Source: Planctomycetia bacterium
GTDB taxonomy: Bacteria > Planctomycetota > UBA11346
Length of the DNA stretch: 5,381 nucleotides
Direction of reading: 5' to 3'
Assembly (NCBI GenBank): GCA_005801395.1
Contig: SYDV01000231.1
Span: 1 to 5,381, forward strand
The translations under genes and the position numbers were made by a program. Under the pieces are notes generated by a model, which made no database searches, had not been told where the DNA came from, and saw only the letters and a list, made by a program, of their open reading frames with translations. Each line of letters opens with the position of its first letter. Positions within the stretch are counted from its first letter, which is position 1. Positions 1 to 5,381 of the stretch are shown here, piece after piece.

Positions 1-75
1 GGTGGTCTAAAGCAGCAAGTCGAAATTCGTCAGCATGGCTTTGCGCCACAGCTAACGTTCGGGATGAGCTTTTAA
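1..75 (+). CDS. C-terminal end of a probable outer-membrane beta-barrel protein (partial)
   Basis: Frame 1 is open from the first base to a TAA at 73-75, giving 24 residues that end in PQLTFGMSF. The last residue is phenylalanine. Counting back from it, positions -1, -3, -5 and -7 are F, M, F and L, alternating with T, G and S. This is the pattern of the C-terminal beta-strand signal that the BAM machinery recognises in porins, TonB-dependent receptors and related barrels. The tail is too short to name a family, so porin, TonB-dependent receptor and autotransporter barrel all remain possible. The gene converges on the FecR-like gene, with its stop 107 bp away, so the two are not in one operon. 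A 24-codon open frame could be chance; the terminal motif is the main reason for calling it. Confidence 0.55.
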   Translation, partial: GGLKQQVEIRQHGFAPQLTFGMSF

Positions 76-182
76 TTAAGCTGCTCCCTTTTCGCTGGTA
101 ATCAATACGAGTTCAACTTTTCTTCTAGTTGATTGGTATAAAGATTAATCGGCACGAACTTACCACACTTTTGAAATCGGCG
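76..182. other. Gap between two convergent genes, with weak hairpins only
   Basis: Both flanking genes end here, so terminators would be expected. Three weak inverted repeats are visible. AGCTT (67-71) can pair with AAGCT (78-82) across the stop codon of the left gene and is followed by a short CCCTTTT. TCAACT (113-118) can pair with AGTTGA (127-132) around an 8-base loop. AATCAA (100-105) can pair with TTGATT (129-134), competing with the second. All are A+T-rich and none has a strong GC stem plus a long T-run. No convincing intrinsic terminator and no small gene can be called. Confidence 0.35.
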
Positions 183-2054
183 TTATTTCTGCGCTTCACC
201 CAAATATAATCGTGGATCGCCAAGGGTGATCCAATCAAGGCCCATGCCATTGCCGCCATCGGTGGATACTAAGGTCAAAAAACGGTTTTGTGGGGTTATC
301 GCAATGTTGATGGTTCGCGGCTGGGTTTTGACCGATAAATTATCATCATGGATCATTAACTTACCATCAATTAATACCAAAAAATCCGCTTTACCGATAG
401 ACCCTTTTTGTCCGACATTCGCAACCGTGGTAGTAAATTTAACGACGCGCATGCCAATGTGATGATAAGCGATGTCGTGTAGGTCGAGTGTGAAACCCAC
501 ATTCGCATGCATGCCAATAACGGAATGCCCGGCGTTGCGATAATCTATGCCACCAAAAATCGGAGGAATGCCCGGCCGTTGTTTATCTCCGCCAAAGCGT
601 GGGAGATCATAAGTGCCACCCCGACGAATAATATCATAACTAATACCTACGGTTGCGGGGAATTTAAATCGGTGACCGAGAGAAGTAATGATATTATCGC
701 CCAGTGCGCCATTCGGAATAAATGCACCATCAATGAAATGTGGCGCGGACGACACATGATATTGCATGTCACTTTGCGCATATCCTCTGGCCGAGGAGGT
801 CATAAATTGCCCGCTCGCGGGATCGATGCCATCCGCCACGCCACTACCAAAGCCATCTCCACCAGCAACCATATCGGCCATATCTAAAGCAAACTGCTGT
901 GGTCGTAGGCTAAAAACAAAACGACTCGCTTCACAAGGAACATATTCCCATTTACCGCCACGCGGATCAATGCGCATGGCTTCGTTCGCAAATAATCGTT
1001 TACGTTCATCCAATCCTTCGATGGTGGCGCTAGCCTCCACTGCGCCGGTAAACACATGCACATCTGCAATTCCGTCTATACCTTGGCTGACACCAAATGA
1101 CGTACCAAGATCAATTATTTCTAAGCCTTCTGCTTGTATGGTAAATCCAATCGCATGTGGCGGCACATAGGTCGTGGCACGACCTAATAATAAGCGCACG
1201 CTGTTATTTCCCGTTATGTCTAACACAGTAGGACCCTGTAAAATCATCGTTACGCCAGACGGCATTTCGATTTCAGCAAGGCCGGCACATAAATTAACTT
1301 GGGCGGCGATCAGTTGTCCCTTCGCGTCATAGGGACGCGTGCTATTAGGCCATTGAGCTGTCGGGCCGCTGCGAATAATTGGATAACTTTGTTTAATAAC
1401 CGTTACCGCGACTGGCGTGGTTGGCATATTTATTGTTGGTAGCGATTGCAAACTCAACAATAATCCAAGAGATAATGTCAACAGTAGTAATGCGGCGGTT
1501 GCCAACGGCATAGCAAAACGCCAACGGCGACGTTGATCGTTTTGTTCAAGCTGTTCTAGCACGCGGGTAGTAAGAGATGAGTCACGACGATGTGGCAGAG
1601 CGCGCATCACCAGATCTGCATTAATTGGCTGTCTTTGCGCGGTACGCATAACACGGTCTATTTGCACGTGTTGTGCAACCTGAGCAGCAATACCAGGATC
1701 CTGTTCACAAAGTTTTGCTAAATACTCGCTATCAGAAATAACGCTGTTTCCGTTCACATAATCGGCGACTAATCGCTCCGTTAGCTCTTTCTTTGTATTA
1801 TCCGACGCACTATTTCCTGAGGCTATACTTTCCAATACGCGATGTGCTAAAGACTCGTTGTTGTGTGATTGTTGCGAGACACGCAAGACACGATGCAGCG
1901 CTAATTGGCGGCCAACTTCGGCGGCAAATACAGCATCGTGTTCAACCGCTAACGCTAATTGTTCTAACTGCGCAACATCGCACACGCCACTGACATAATC
2001 AGCAATTAATGCATCGCGCTGTCCATTATCAAAGCTCGGCACAACGTACCCCAT
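183..2054 (-). CDS. FecR-domain membrane protein with duplicated anti-sigma-like N-terminus and C-terminal NPCBM-like domain
   Basis: A probable single-pass inner-membrane regulator of the adjacent ECF sigma factor, 623 residues long. Residues 11-79 and 91-171 are two copies of one helical module; both contain LxADYVxG, RVxRxxQ and SLxxRVLE, resembling the N-termini of PVC anti-sigma/FecR proteins. Residues 182-204 form a strongly hydrophobic segment after the basic stretch RRRWR, which predicts a cytoplasmic N-terminus and an extracytoplasmic remainder. Residues about 251-342 match the FecR core, including LGTSFGV (316-322) followed by a VxVFxGxVE-like strand. Residues about 385-505 carry motifs I recall from PVC FecR proteins, such as MVAGGDGxGxG and FIDGAFIPNG. 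Residues about 505-618 look like an NPCBM fold: GMHAN (514-518), ADFLVLIDGK (556-565), TDGGNGMGLDW (598-608), then GDPRLYL. No HxxxCxxC zinc anti-sigma motif is present. The ATG overlaps the sigma gene by 26 bp and lacks a clear Shine-Dalgarno, so translational coupling is likely. Ligand and direction of regulation are unknown. Confidence 0.88.
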   Translation of the reverse strand: MGYVVPSFDNGQRDALIADYVSGVCDVAQLEQLALAVEHDAVFAAEVGRQLALHRVLRVSQQSHNNESLAHRVLESIASGNSASDNTKKELTERLVADYVNGNSVISDSEYLAKLCEQDPGIAAQVAQHVQIDRVMRTAQRQPINADLVMRALPHRRDSSLTTRVLEQLEQNDQRRRWRFAMPLATAALLLLTLSLGLLLSLQSLPTINMPTTPVAVTVIKQSYPIIRSGPTAQWPNSTRPYDAKGQLIAAQVNLCAGLAEIEMPSGVTMILQGPTVLDITGNNSVRLLLGRATTYVPPHAIGFTIQAEGLEIIDLGTSFGVSQGIDGIADVHVFTGAVEASATIEGLDERKRLFANEAMRIDPRGGKWEYVPCEASRFVFSLRPQQFALDMADMVAGGDGFGSGVADGIDPASGQFMTSSARGYAQSDMQYHVSSAPHFIDGAFIPNGALGDNIITSLGHRFKFPATVGISYDIIRRGGTYDLPRFGGDKQRPGIPPIFGGIDYRNAGHSVIGMHANVGFTLDLHDIAYHHIGMRVVKFTTTVANVGQKGSIGKADFLVLIDGKLMIHDDNLSVKTQPRTINIAITPQNRFLTLVSTDGGNGMGLDWITLGDPRLYLGEAQK

Positions 2055-2631
2055 GATTTGATTTAAGACAGTCAGCTAGAGCGCTACGGGCACGATGGAG
2101 CACCAAGCGCACCCAGGCCGGCGTGCGGCCATGGTCCGTGGCAATAATTTCATTGGTTTGATTGGCAAAATAATGCGCCTTCACCACCGCAGCCGCCCGT
2201 CCCTGCAAGGCATCAATGCACGCGTGCAGACCTGCGATGGTGGCCTGATCAATCCCCTCAAGCGGAGCGGGCTCAGAGCCAACGGCTTGCTCGATGCGCT
2301 GTTCAATCGCAAAGCGCTGACGCAGTGACCGATCCGCCAACCAGCGACGACGTTCATTGAGCGCTTCGTAACGGGCAATGGTGGCGATCCAGGGCACAAA
2401 ACCGGTACCGATTTGATACGCTTCGAGTTTCGTGTAAGCCAACACAAATGCTTGTTGGACAACATCTTCCACCACACTGGCATCGGGCAGAACGCCAGCG
2501 ACAATCAGACGCAATCGCGCCTCGCACAGGTCGATGACCACGCGGTAGGCATCGCGTTCCCCGTTACGAATCCGCTGTACGGCTTGGTCAATGTGCAACT
2601 GGGCGTCTTCATTAATCATAGGCACCATCAT
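2029..2631 (-). CDS. ECF-type RNA polymerase sigma factor (sigma-70 family)
   Basis: A 200-residue protein of normal length for an ECF sigma factor, which directs RNA polymerase to a specific promoter set. Region 2 spans about residues 20-98. Its DVVQQAFVLAYTKL (56-69) fits the core-binding region 2.2, and GFVPWIATIARYEALNERRR (77-96) fits regions 2.3-2.4, which melt and read the -10 element. Region 4 spans about 131-190; the stretch around ANQTNEIIATDHGRTPAWVR (156-175) is the helix-turn-helix reading the -35 element, followed by LHRARSALADCL. There is no region 3 and no extra C-terminal domain. It resembles the PVC ECF groups encoded beside FecR-like genes. ATG codons occur at residues 1, 2 and 5, and none has a strong Shine-Dalgarno; GAG about 8 bases before the first is the best. 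The last 26 bp overlap the FecR gene, so the two are almost certainly one operon. A weak ECF-like promoter lies just upstream, suggesting autoregulation. Confidence 0.93.
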   Translation of the reverse strand: MMVPMINEDAQLHIDQAVQRIRNGERDAYRVVIDLCEARLRLIVAGVLPDASVVEDVVQQAFVLAYTKLEAYQIGTGFVPWIATIARYEALNERRRWLADRSLRQRFAIEQRIEQAVGSEPAPLEGIDQATIAGLHACIDALQGRAAAVVKAHYFANQTNEIIATDHGRTPAWVRLVLHRARSALADCLKSNHGVRCAEL

Positions 2632-2643
2632 GGTTCACTCTAG

Positions 2644-2670
2644 GACAGCGCCAGGGTGGGACGTGTTTCA
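2644..2670 (-). promoter_or_regulatory. Weak candidate ECF-type promoter for the sigma/FecR operon
   Basis: Read on the minus strand, TGAAAC (2670-2665) is followed by a 17-base spacer and TGTC (2647-2644). The -35 hexamer and the spacing equal those of the better element in front of the divergent gene; the -10 is a poorer match to the ECF forms CGTA or CGTC. Transcription would start only about 5-8 bases before the first ATG, which would give a near-leaderless mRNA or argue that translation starts at the ATG of residue 5. This is inference from a short motif. Confidence 0.3.
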
Positions 2671-2703
2671 TCGGAATTATCGAGCGTTAGACAGGGGCTT
2701 TCT

Positions 2704-2840
2704 CCGATATCCGATGTCTTGCGTGATCATTATTCGTTCGCTTACGGGGCTTTTTTTTGCTACTGCAAAATACTGAGGCCAATAACCACTTTTGCACCCT
2801 GGTTTCGAAAAACGTAATTATACAAGACATCGGACGTCGG
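2704..2840. repeat. Imperfect 18-bp inverted repeat enclosing about 100 bp (MITE-like or intergenic repeat)
   Basis: The left arm, 2704-2721, reads CCGATATCCGATGTCTTG. The reverse complement of the right arm, 2823-2840, reads CCGACGTCCGATGTCTTG. They agree at 16 of 18 positions, and the mismatches are two adjacent bases. The 101 bp between them contain a T8 run and no open frame of interest. The total of 137 bp with terminal inverted repeats fits a small non-autonomous element, but I see no flanking target duplication and no related transposase. It could instead be a dispersed intergenic repeat or a paired protein-binding site. Confidence 0.55.
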
Positions 2841-2851
2841 ACATCGGACAT
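2826..2851 (+). repeat. Tandem heptamer array (GACRTCG)
   Basis: Three consecutive 7-base units GACATCG, GACGTCG and GACATCG run from 2826 to 2846 and are followed by a partial GACAT. The left arm of the larger inverted repeat holds two units of the same heptamer in the opposite orientation (2705-2718: GACATCG and GATATCG on the minus strand). The array lies 16 bp upstream of the presumed -35 element of the right-hand gene, so it could be regulator binding sites or part of a mobile repeat. Confidence 0.6.
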
Positions 2852-2866
2852 TAAAATATCCCACCT

Positions 2867-2893
2867 TGAAACGCCACACCTACCCCGAACGTA
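2867..2893 (+). promoter_or_regulatory. Candidate ECF-sigma promoter (TGAAAC-N17-CGTA) of the secreted NPCBM/dehydrogenase gene
   Basis: TGAAAC at 2867-2872 and CGTA at 2890-2893 are separated by 17 bases. This closely resembles well-known ECF promoters such as the sigma-W class of Bacillus, whose consensus is TGAAAC, about 16 bases, then CGTA. The start codon is 28 bases beyond the CGTA, leaving room for a transcription start near 2900 and a short leader with the ribosome binding site. A housekeeping reading (TTGAAA at 2866 with TATGAT at 2892) would need a 20-base spacer, which is too long. The ECF sigma gene immediately next door makes it the natural candidate to use this promoter. Confidence 0.45.
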
Positions 2894-2909
2894 TGATCAT
2901 TACCTGTTT

Positions 2910-2915
2910 AGGGGA
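2910..2915 (+). promoter_or_regulatory. Ribosome binding site of the secreted NPCBM/dehydrogenase gene
   Basis: AGGGGA lies six bases before the ATG at 2922 and is the clearest Shine-Dalgarno-like site in the window. It supports that start codon, which is also immediately followed by a signal peptide. Confidence 0.65.
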
Positions 2916-2921
2916 TTGTCT

Positions 2922-5381
2922 ATGAAATCGTTAGCTGTCCTCGTTGCTTCGCTCGCCTGGTGGGCGCACCTCTGTTTGGCGCCATTAGTCGCTGCTGAAT
3001 TATCGCTGTCCGATTTAGATATCACCAAAACTACTCAGGGTTGGAACACACCAAAAATAAATAAATCGGTCACTGGTAAAACCCTATCTATAGGGGAGAA
3101 AATCTTCGCAAATGGTTTAGGCACTCATTCCGTCAGTGAATTATGGATTAAACTGGATGGTGAAACATCACGTTTCACCGCTGAAATAGGACTTGATGAT
3201 GCACAAAATGGCAGCGGAACGGTCGAGTTCCTGGTTATTGGCGATAATGAAATTTTATTTCGCAGCGATGTAATGGGGGCAAGAGAAATCAAGAAATGTG
3301 ATGTTAAACTCGCCGGAATAAAACAATTGATCTTATATGTCGGAGACGGCGGTGACGGCACGGGTAATGATCACGCGAATTGGGTGAATGGAAAATTTCG
3401 TTATTCTGGCCAACCACCACAAGCCATCACACGCCCAGAAGGGGCAACGTTGCCAGAGATTCCCCCCACGACTTCCGTTCGATCATATGCAAAAATAATC
3501 CCTCCTGGTTATCATGCGACACTGTTTGCCGCACCACCTGATATTAGTTATCCCGTACAAGTTTGCGCTACGCCCACGGGCGCGGTATTTGTGGCAATCG
3601 ATAAAAACGGTTCACTCGATAAAAAACCTAATCGCGGTTCGATTGTACGCGCCACGGATAGCGACAATGATGGAATTGCTGATCGATTTGACACTTTTGT
3701 CGCTGACATTGATTCGCCACGTGGCCTTGCCTGGGACGGTAAACAATTGTTTTGTTTGCATCCACCAACATTAACCGTCTATCGTGATACCGACGGCGAT
3801 GGCAAAGCCGATCAACAACAAGATTTGGTCACCAATTTTGGTTATGGTTTAGACAAACATCCCGCCGATCACACCTCTAACGGCATTCGTCTAGCGATAG
3901 ATGGCTGGCTCTATTGCGCGATCGGAGATTTTGGTCTGCCCGATGCCAAAGGCAGCGATGGCTTTACGCTGGCTTTACGCGGCGGCGGTGTGGTACGCGT
4001 ACGACCCGATGGTAGTGAATTAGAATTATACGCCAACCACACGCGCAATATTTATGACGTCGCCATGGATCCCTTACTCAACGGATTTTTACGTGACAAC
4101 ACCAATGATGGCGATGGTTGGAATAGTCGCCTAAGTCCTTTAGTGCAATCGGGTGAATACGGTTATCCATCACTCTATAAACGATTCAGTGATGATATTA
4201 TACAACCTCTAGCAGATTATGGCGGTGGTTCAGCAGTCGGATCATTGTTCGTAGCTGAGCCAACGATGCCCAGCGCCGATCGTCACGTTTTATTAACCTG
4301 CGATTGGGGTACATCGTCCATTTATGCCCATACCATGCAGCCACAAGGCGCTGGATTTACCACCGAACAACGAGTTTGGGCTCGCATTGATCGCGTCACT
4401 GATCTTGATATTGATGGGCTCGGTAATTTATACGCCGCCAGTTGGCGCGGTGCGGTGTTTACTTATAATGGTGAAAAAGTTGGTGGGATTTTACGTCTAA
4501 CTCCGCAAGGCGAAAAAACGGCTTCGTTTCCAGATGTAATGAAAGCCAGTGATGCTGATTTAGTAAAAACTCATTTGGCATCACTCAGCGCCGTTTGCCG
4601 TCAACATGCCCAGGCCGAAATTTTACGTCGCGGTGAAAAAGGCGTTTTCGTCAATGAGTTGACCACTTTGATTAATAATGCAGCCGCACCAGTGGCCGTG
4701 CGCGTGGCGGCGGTGTTTACCTTGAAACAATTAATTAAAGCCAAGTCTCATGAGCTATTAATCGCGCTGACCAAGGATGATATTATGGAAGAGTGGGCTT
4801 TGCGCGCGCTAACAGATAGCTGCAGTCAATTAGCAAGCGTCCCGAATGATCCTTTTGTCCGAGGTTTACGTAGCGCTAACCCACGTGTGCGTGCCCAAGC
4901 ACTGATTAGTTTGGGTCGTTTAGGTAAAAGTGATGTTGCCAAATATATTGTACCACTGACCGCCGTCGCCGCTGATACCGTTGGCCCTGATCGTATCATC
5001 CCTCATTTAGCGGTACGGTGTTTAACCACCTTACACGCAGTCGAGCCATGCTTATCTGCATTAGATACCGCTACGACCAACGACCAAATTGACGGTGCAT
5101 TGTGGGCATTACGTAATTTACACGATGAAAAAACCATTACGGGTCTTATCTCACGCGTGGAAACTGCTTCGCCAGAGCGACGATTAAAATACCTAACCAC
5201 CTTAGCTCATTTATATTTTCGTGAAGGTCCTTGGGATCGCAAACACTGGTGGGGTACGCGCCCTGAACATCAGGGCCCCTATTATGCACGTGCCACCTGG
5301 GAAGGCAGTGCCCCCATCGCAGAGTTATTTATTCGTTTAGTCCAACAAGGTGGTGAAACCGCTGCACATGTGTTAAAGCAA
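2922..5381 (+). CDS. Secreted NPCBM / PQQ-dehydrogenase-like beta-propeller / HEAT-repeat protein (3' end outside window)
   Basis: The frame is open for 820 codons without a stop and runs off the window. Residues 1-25 are a signal peptide (MKS, hydrophobic core, likely cleavage after VAA), so the protein is exported. Residues about 26-160 form an NPCBM-like domain, with GLGTHS (65-70) and VGDGGDG...NDHANW (140-154). Residues about 189-540 are a beta-propeller of the sorbosone/soluble glucose dehydrogenase type: GYHATLFAAPP (196-206), two DxDxDG-like motifs (246-251, 289-294), HTSNGIRLAIDGWLYCAIGD (317-336), RGGGVVRVRPDG (353-364), RN (375-376), EYGYPS (412-417) and DWG (461-463). His317 and Arg375-Asn376 align by motif with the catalytic His and PQQ-contacting Arg-Asn of soluble glucose dehydrogenase. 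HEAT-like helices start near 547, for example NPRVRAQALISLGRLG (653-668). The block PWDRKHWWGTRP...GPYY...TWEGS (770-796) is typical of PVC members. Many relatives continue into a CxxCH cytochrome c domain, not visible here. Substrate and enzymatic activity are unproven. Confidence 0.9.
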   Translation, partial: MKSLAVLVASLAWWAHLCLAPLVAAELSLSDLDITKTTQGWNTPKINKSVTGKTLSIGEKIFANGLGTHSVSELWIKLDGETSRFTAEIGLDDAQNGSGTVEFLVIGDNEILFRSDVMGAREIKKCDVKLAGIKQLILYVGDGGDGTGNDHANWVNGKFRYSGQPPQAITRPEGATLPEIPPTTSVRSYAKIIPPGYHATLFAAPPDISYPVQVCATPTGAVFVAIDKNGSLDKKPNRGSIVRATDSDNDGIADRFDTFVADIDSPRGLAWDGKQLFCLHPPTLTVYRDTDGDGKADQQQDLVTNFGYGLDKHPADHTSNGIRLAIDGWLYCAIGDFGLPDAKGSDGFTLALRGGGVVRVRPDGSELELYANHTRNIYDVAMDPLLNGFLRDNTNDGDGWNSRLSPLVQSGEYGYPSLYKRFSDDIIQPLADYGGGSAVGSLFVAEPTMPSADRHVLLTCDWGTSSIYAHTMQPQGAGFTTEQRVWARIDRVTDLDIDGLGNLYAASWRGAVFTYNGEKVGGILRLTPQGEKTASFPDVMKASDADLVKTHLASLSAVCRQHAQAEILRRGEKGVFVNELTTLINNAAAPVAVRVAAVFTLKQLIKAKSHELLIALTKDDIMEEWALRALTDSCSQLASVPNDPFVRGLRSANPRVRAQALISLGRLGKSDVAKYIVPLTAVAADTVGPDRIIPHLAVRCLTTLHAVEPCLSALDTATTNDQIDGALWALRNLHDEKTITGLISRVETASPERRLKYLTTLAHLYFREGPWDRKHWWGTRPEHQGPYYARATWEGSAPIAELFIRLVQQGGETAAHVLKQ

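Larger units (their letters stand above)
2632..2921. promoter_or_regulatory. Divergent intergenic region between the sigma operon and the secreted NPCBM gene
   Basis: This 290-bp stretch separates two divergently transcribed units and must carry the promoters for both. It contains, left to right, a weak ECF-like element facing the sigma gene, the left arm of an imperfect inverted repeat, a run of eight T at 2751-2758, the right arm with tandem heptamers, a good ECF-like element facing the right-hand gene, and that gene's ribosome binding site. The 9-mer TGATCATTA occurs twice (2724-2732 and 2894-2902), the second over the presumed -10 of the right-hand promoter. No credible small protein gene is seen here. 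Confidence 0.8.

Noticed and set aside
884..1069. A 61-codon minus-strand frame
   Set aside because: It is out of frame inside the FecR domain coding sequence and has no recognisable features.
226..1170. Several open frames on the plus strand at 226-462, 507-887 and 766-1170
   Set aside because: They lie antisense inside the FecR-like gene, show no domain or signal peptide, and have composition typical of antisense shadows of a real gene.
2741..2758. GGGGC followed by eight T, looking like an intrinsic terminator
   Set aside because: No GC-rich inverted repeat precedes the T-run, and it sits between divergent genes where no transcript needs to end.
2095..2776. Open frames at 2095-2328 (+), 2181-2504 (-), 2413-2643 (+) and 2591-2776 (+)
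   Set aside because: The first three overlap the clearly recognisable sigma factor in other frames. The last runs out into the intergenic repeat and has no family features.
2704..2851. CRISPR-like array
   Set aside because: The repeats are 7-base tandem units without spacers plus one inverted pair, not regularly spaced direct repeats.
2866..2897. Housekeeping sigma-70 promoter TTGAAA...TATGAT
   Set aside because: The spacer would be 20 bases, too long for a normal sigma-70 promoter. The overlapping ECF-type reading has normal spacing.
2964..2980. Cysteine at residue 18 of the secreted protein as a lipoprotein lipobox
   Set aside because: The preceding residues AHL do not fit the lipobox consensus, and a standard cleavage site after VAA follows.
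3125..3774. Open frames at 3125-3361 (-) and 3514-3774 (+)
   Set aside because: Both lie within the NPCBM/propeller coding region, whose own frame contains the recognisable motifs.
5003..5200. A 65-codon minus-strand frame
   Set aside because: It is antisense to the HEAT-repeat part of the large secreted protein, with no supporting motif.

Overview
The window looks like part of a genome from the PVC superphylum (Planctomycetota, Verrucomicrobiota, Lentisphaerota and relatives). The evidence is the combination of three things. First, an ECF sigma factor is joined to a large FecR-like membrane protein. Second, NPCBM-type carbohydrate-binding folds occur in two different proteins. Third, there is a secreted sorbosone/glucose-dehydrogenase-like beta-propeller followed by HEAT repeats, an architecture that is characteristic of these phyla. 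This assignment rests on architecture and remembered family motifs, not on a search. I cannot name the phylum or genus.

Layout. Positions 1-75 (+) are the last 24 codons and stop of a protein that ends like an outer-membrane beta-barrel. A 107-bp gap between convergent genes follows. Positions 183-2054 (-) encode a 623-residue FecR-domain protein. It has two copies of an anti-sigma-like module at its N-terminus, one membrane span, a FecR domain and a C-terminal NPCBM-like domain. Positions 2029-2631 (-) encode an ECF-type sigma factor lying just upstream and overlapping the FecR gene by 26 bp. Positions 2632-2921 form a divergent intergenic region. It holds candidate ECF-type promoters facing both ways, an 18-bp imperfect inverted repeat with about 100 bp inside, and a small tandem heptamer array. 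Positions 2922-5381 (+) are a secreted protein with signal peptide, NPCBM domain, PQQ-dehydrogenase-like propeller and HEAT region. It is open at the window edge after 820 codons.

How the parts may work together (inference). The sigma factor and FecR protein form a cell-surface signalling pair. The FecR protein would carry the sigma-contacting modules in the cytoplasm and a sugar-binding-like domain outside the inner membrane. The divergent secreted NPCBM/dehydrogenase gene is the obvious candidate target. A TGAAAC-N17-CGTA element, close to known ECF promoters, sits directly before that gene, and a weaker TGAAAC-N17-TGTC element precedes the sigma gene. The simplest reading is a self-regulated, possibly glycan-responsive switch controlling extracytoplasmic sugar binding or oxidation. 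No tRNA, rRNA, CRISPR array, transposase gene or phage gene is visible.
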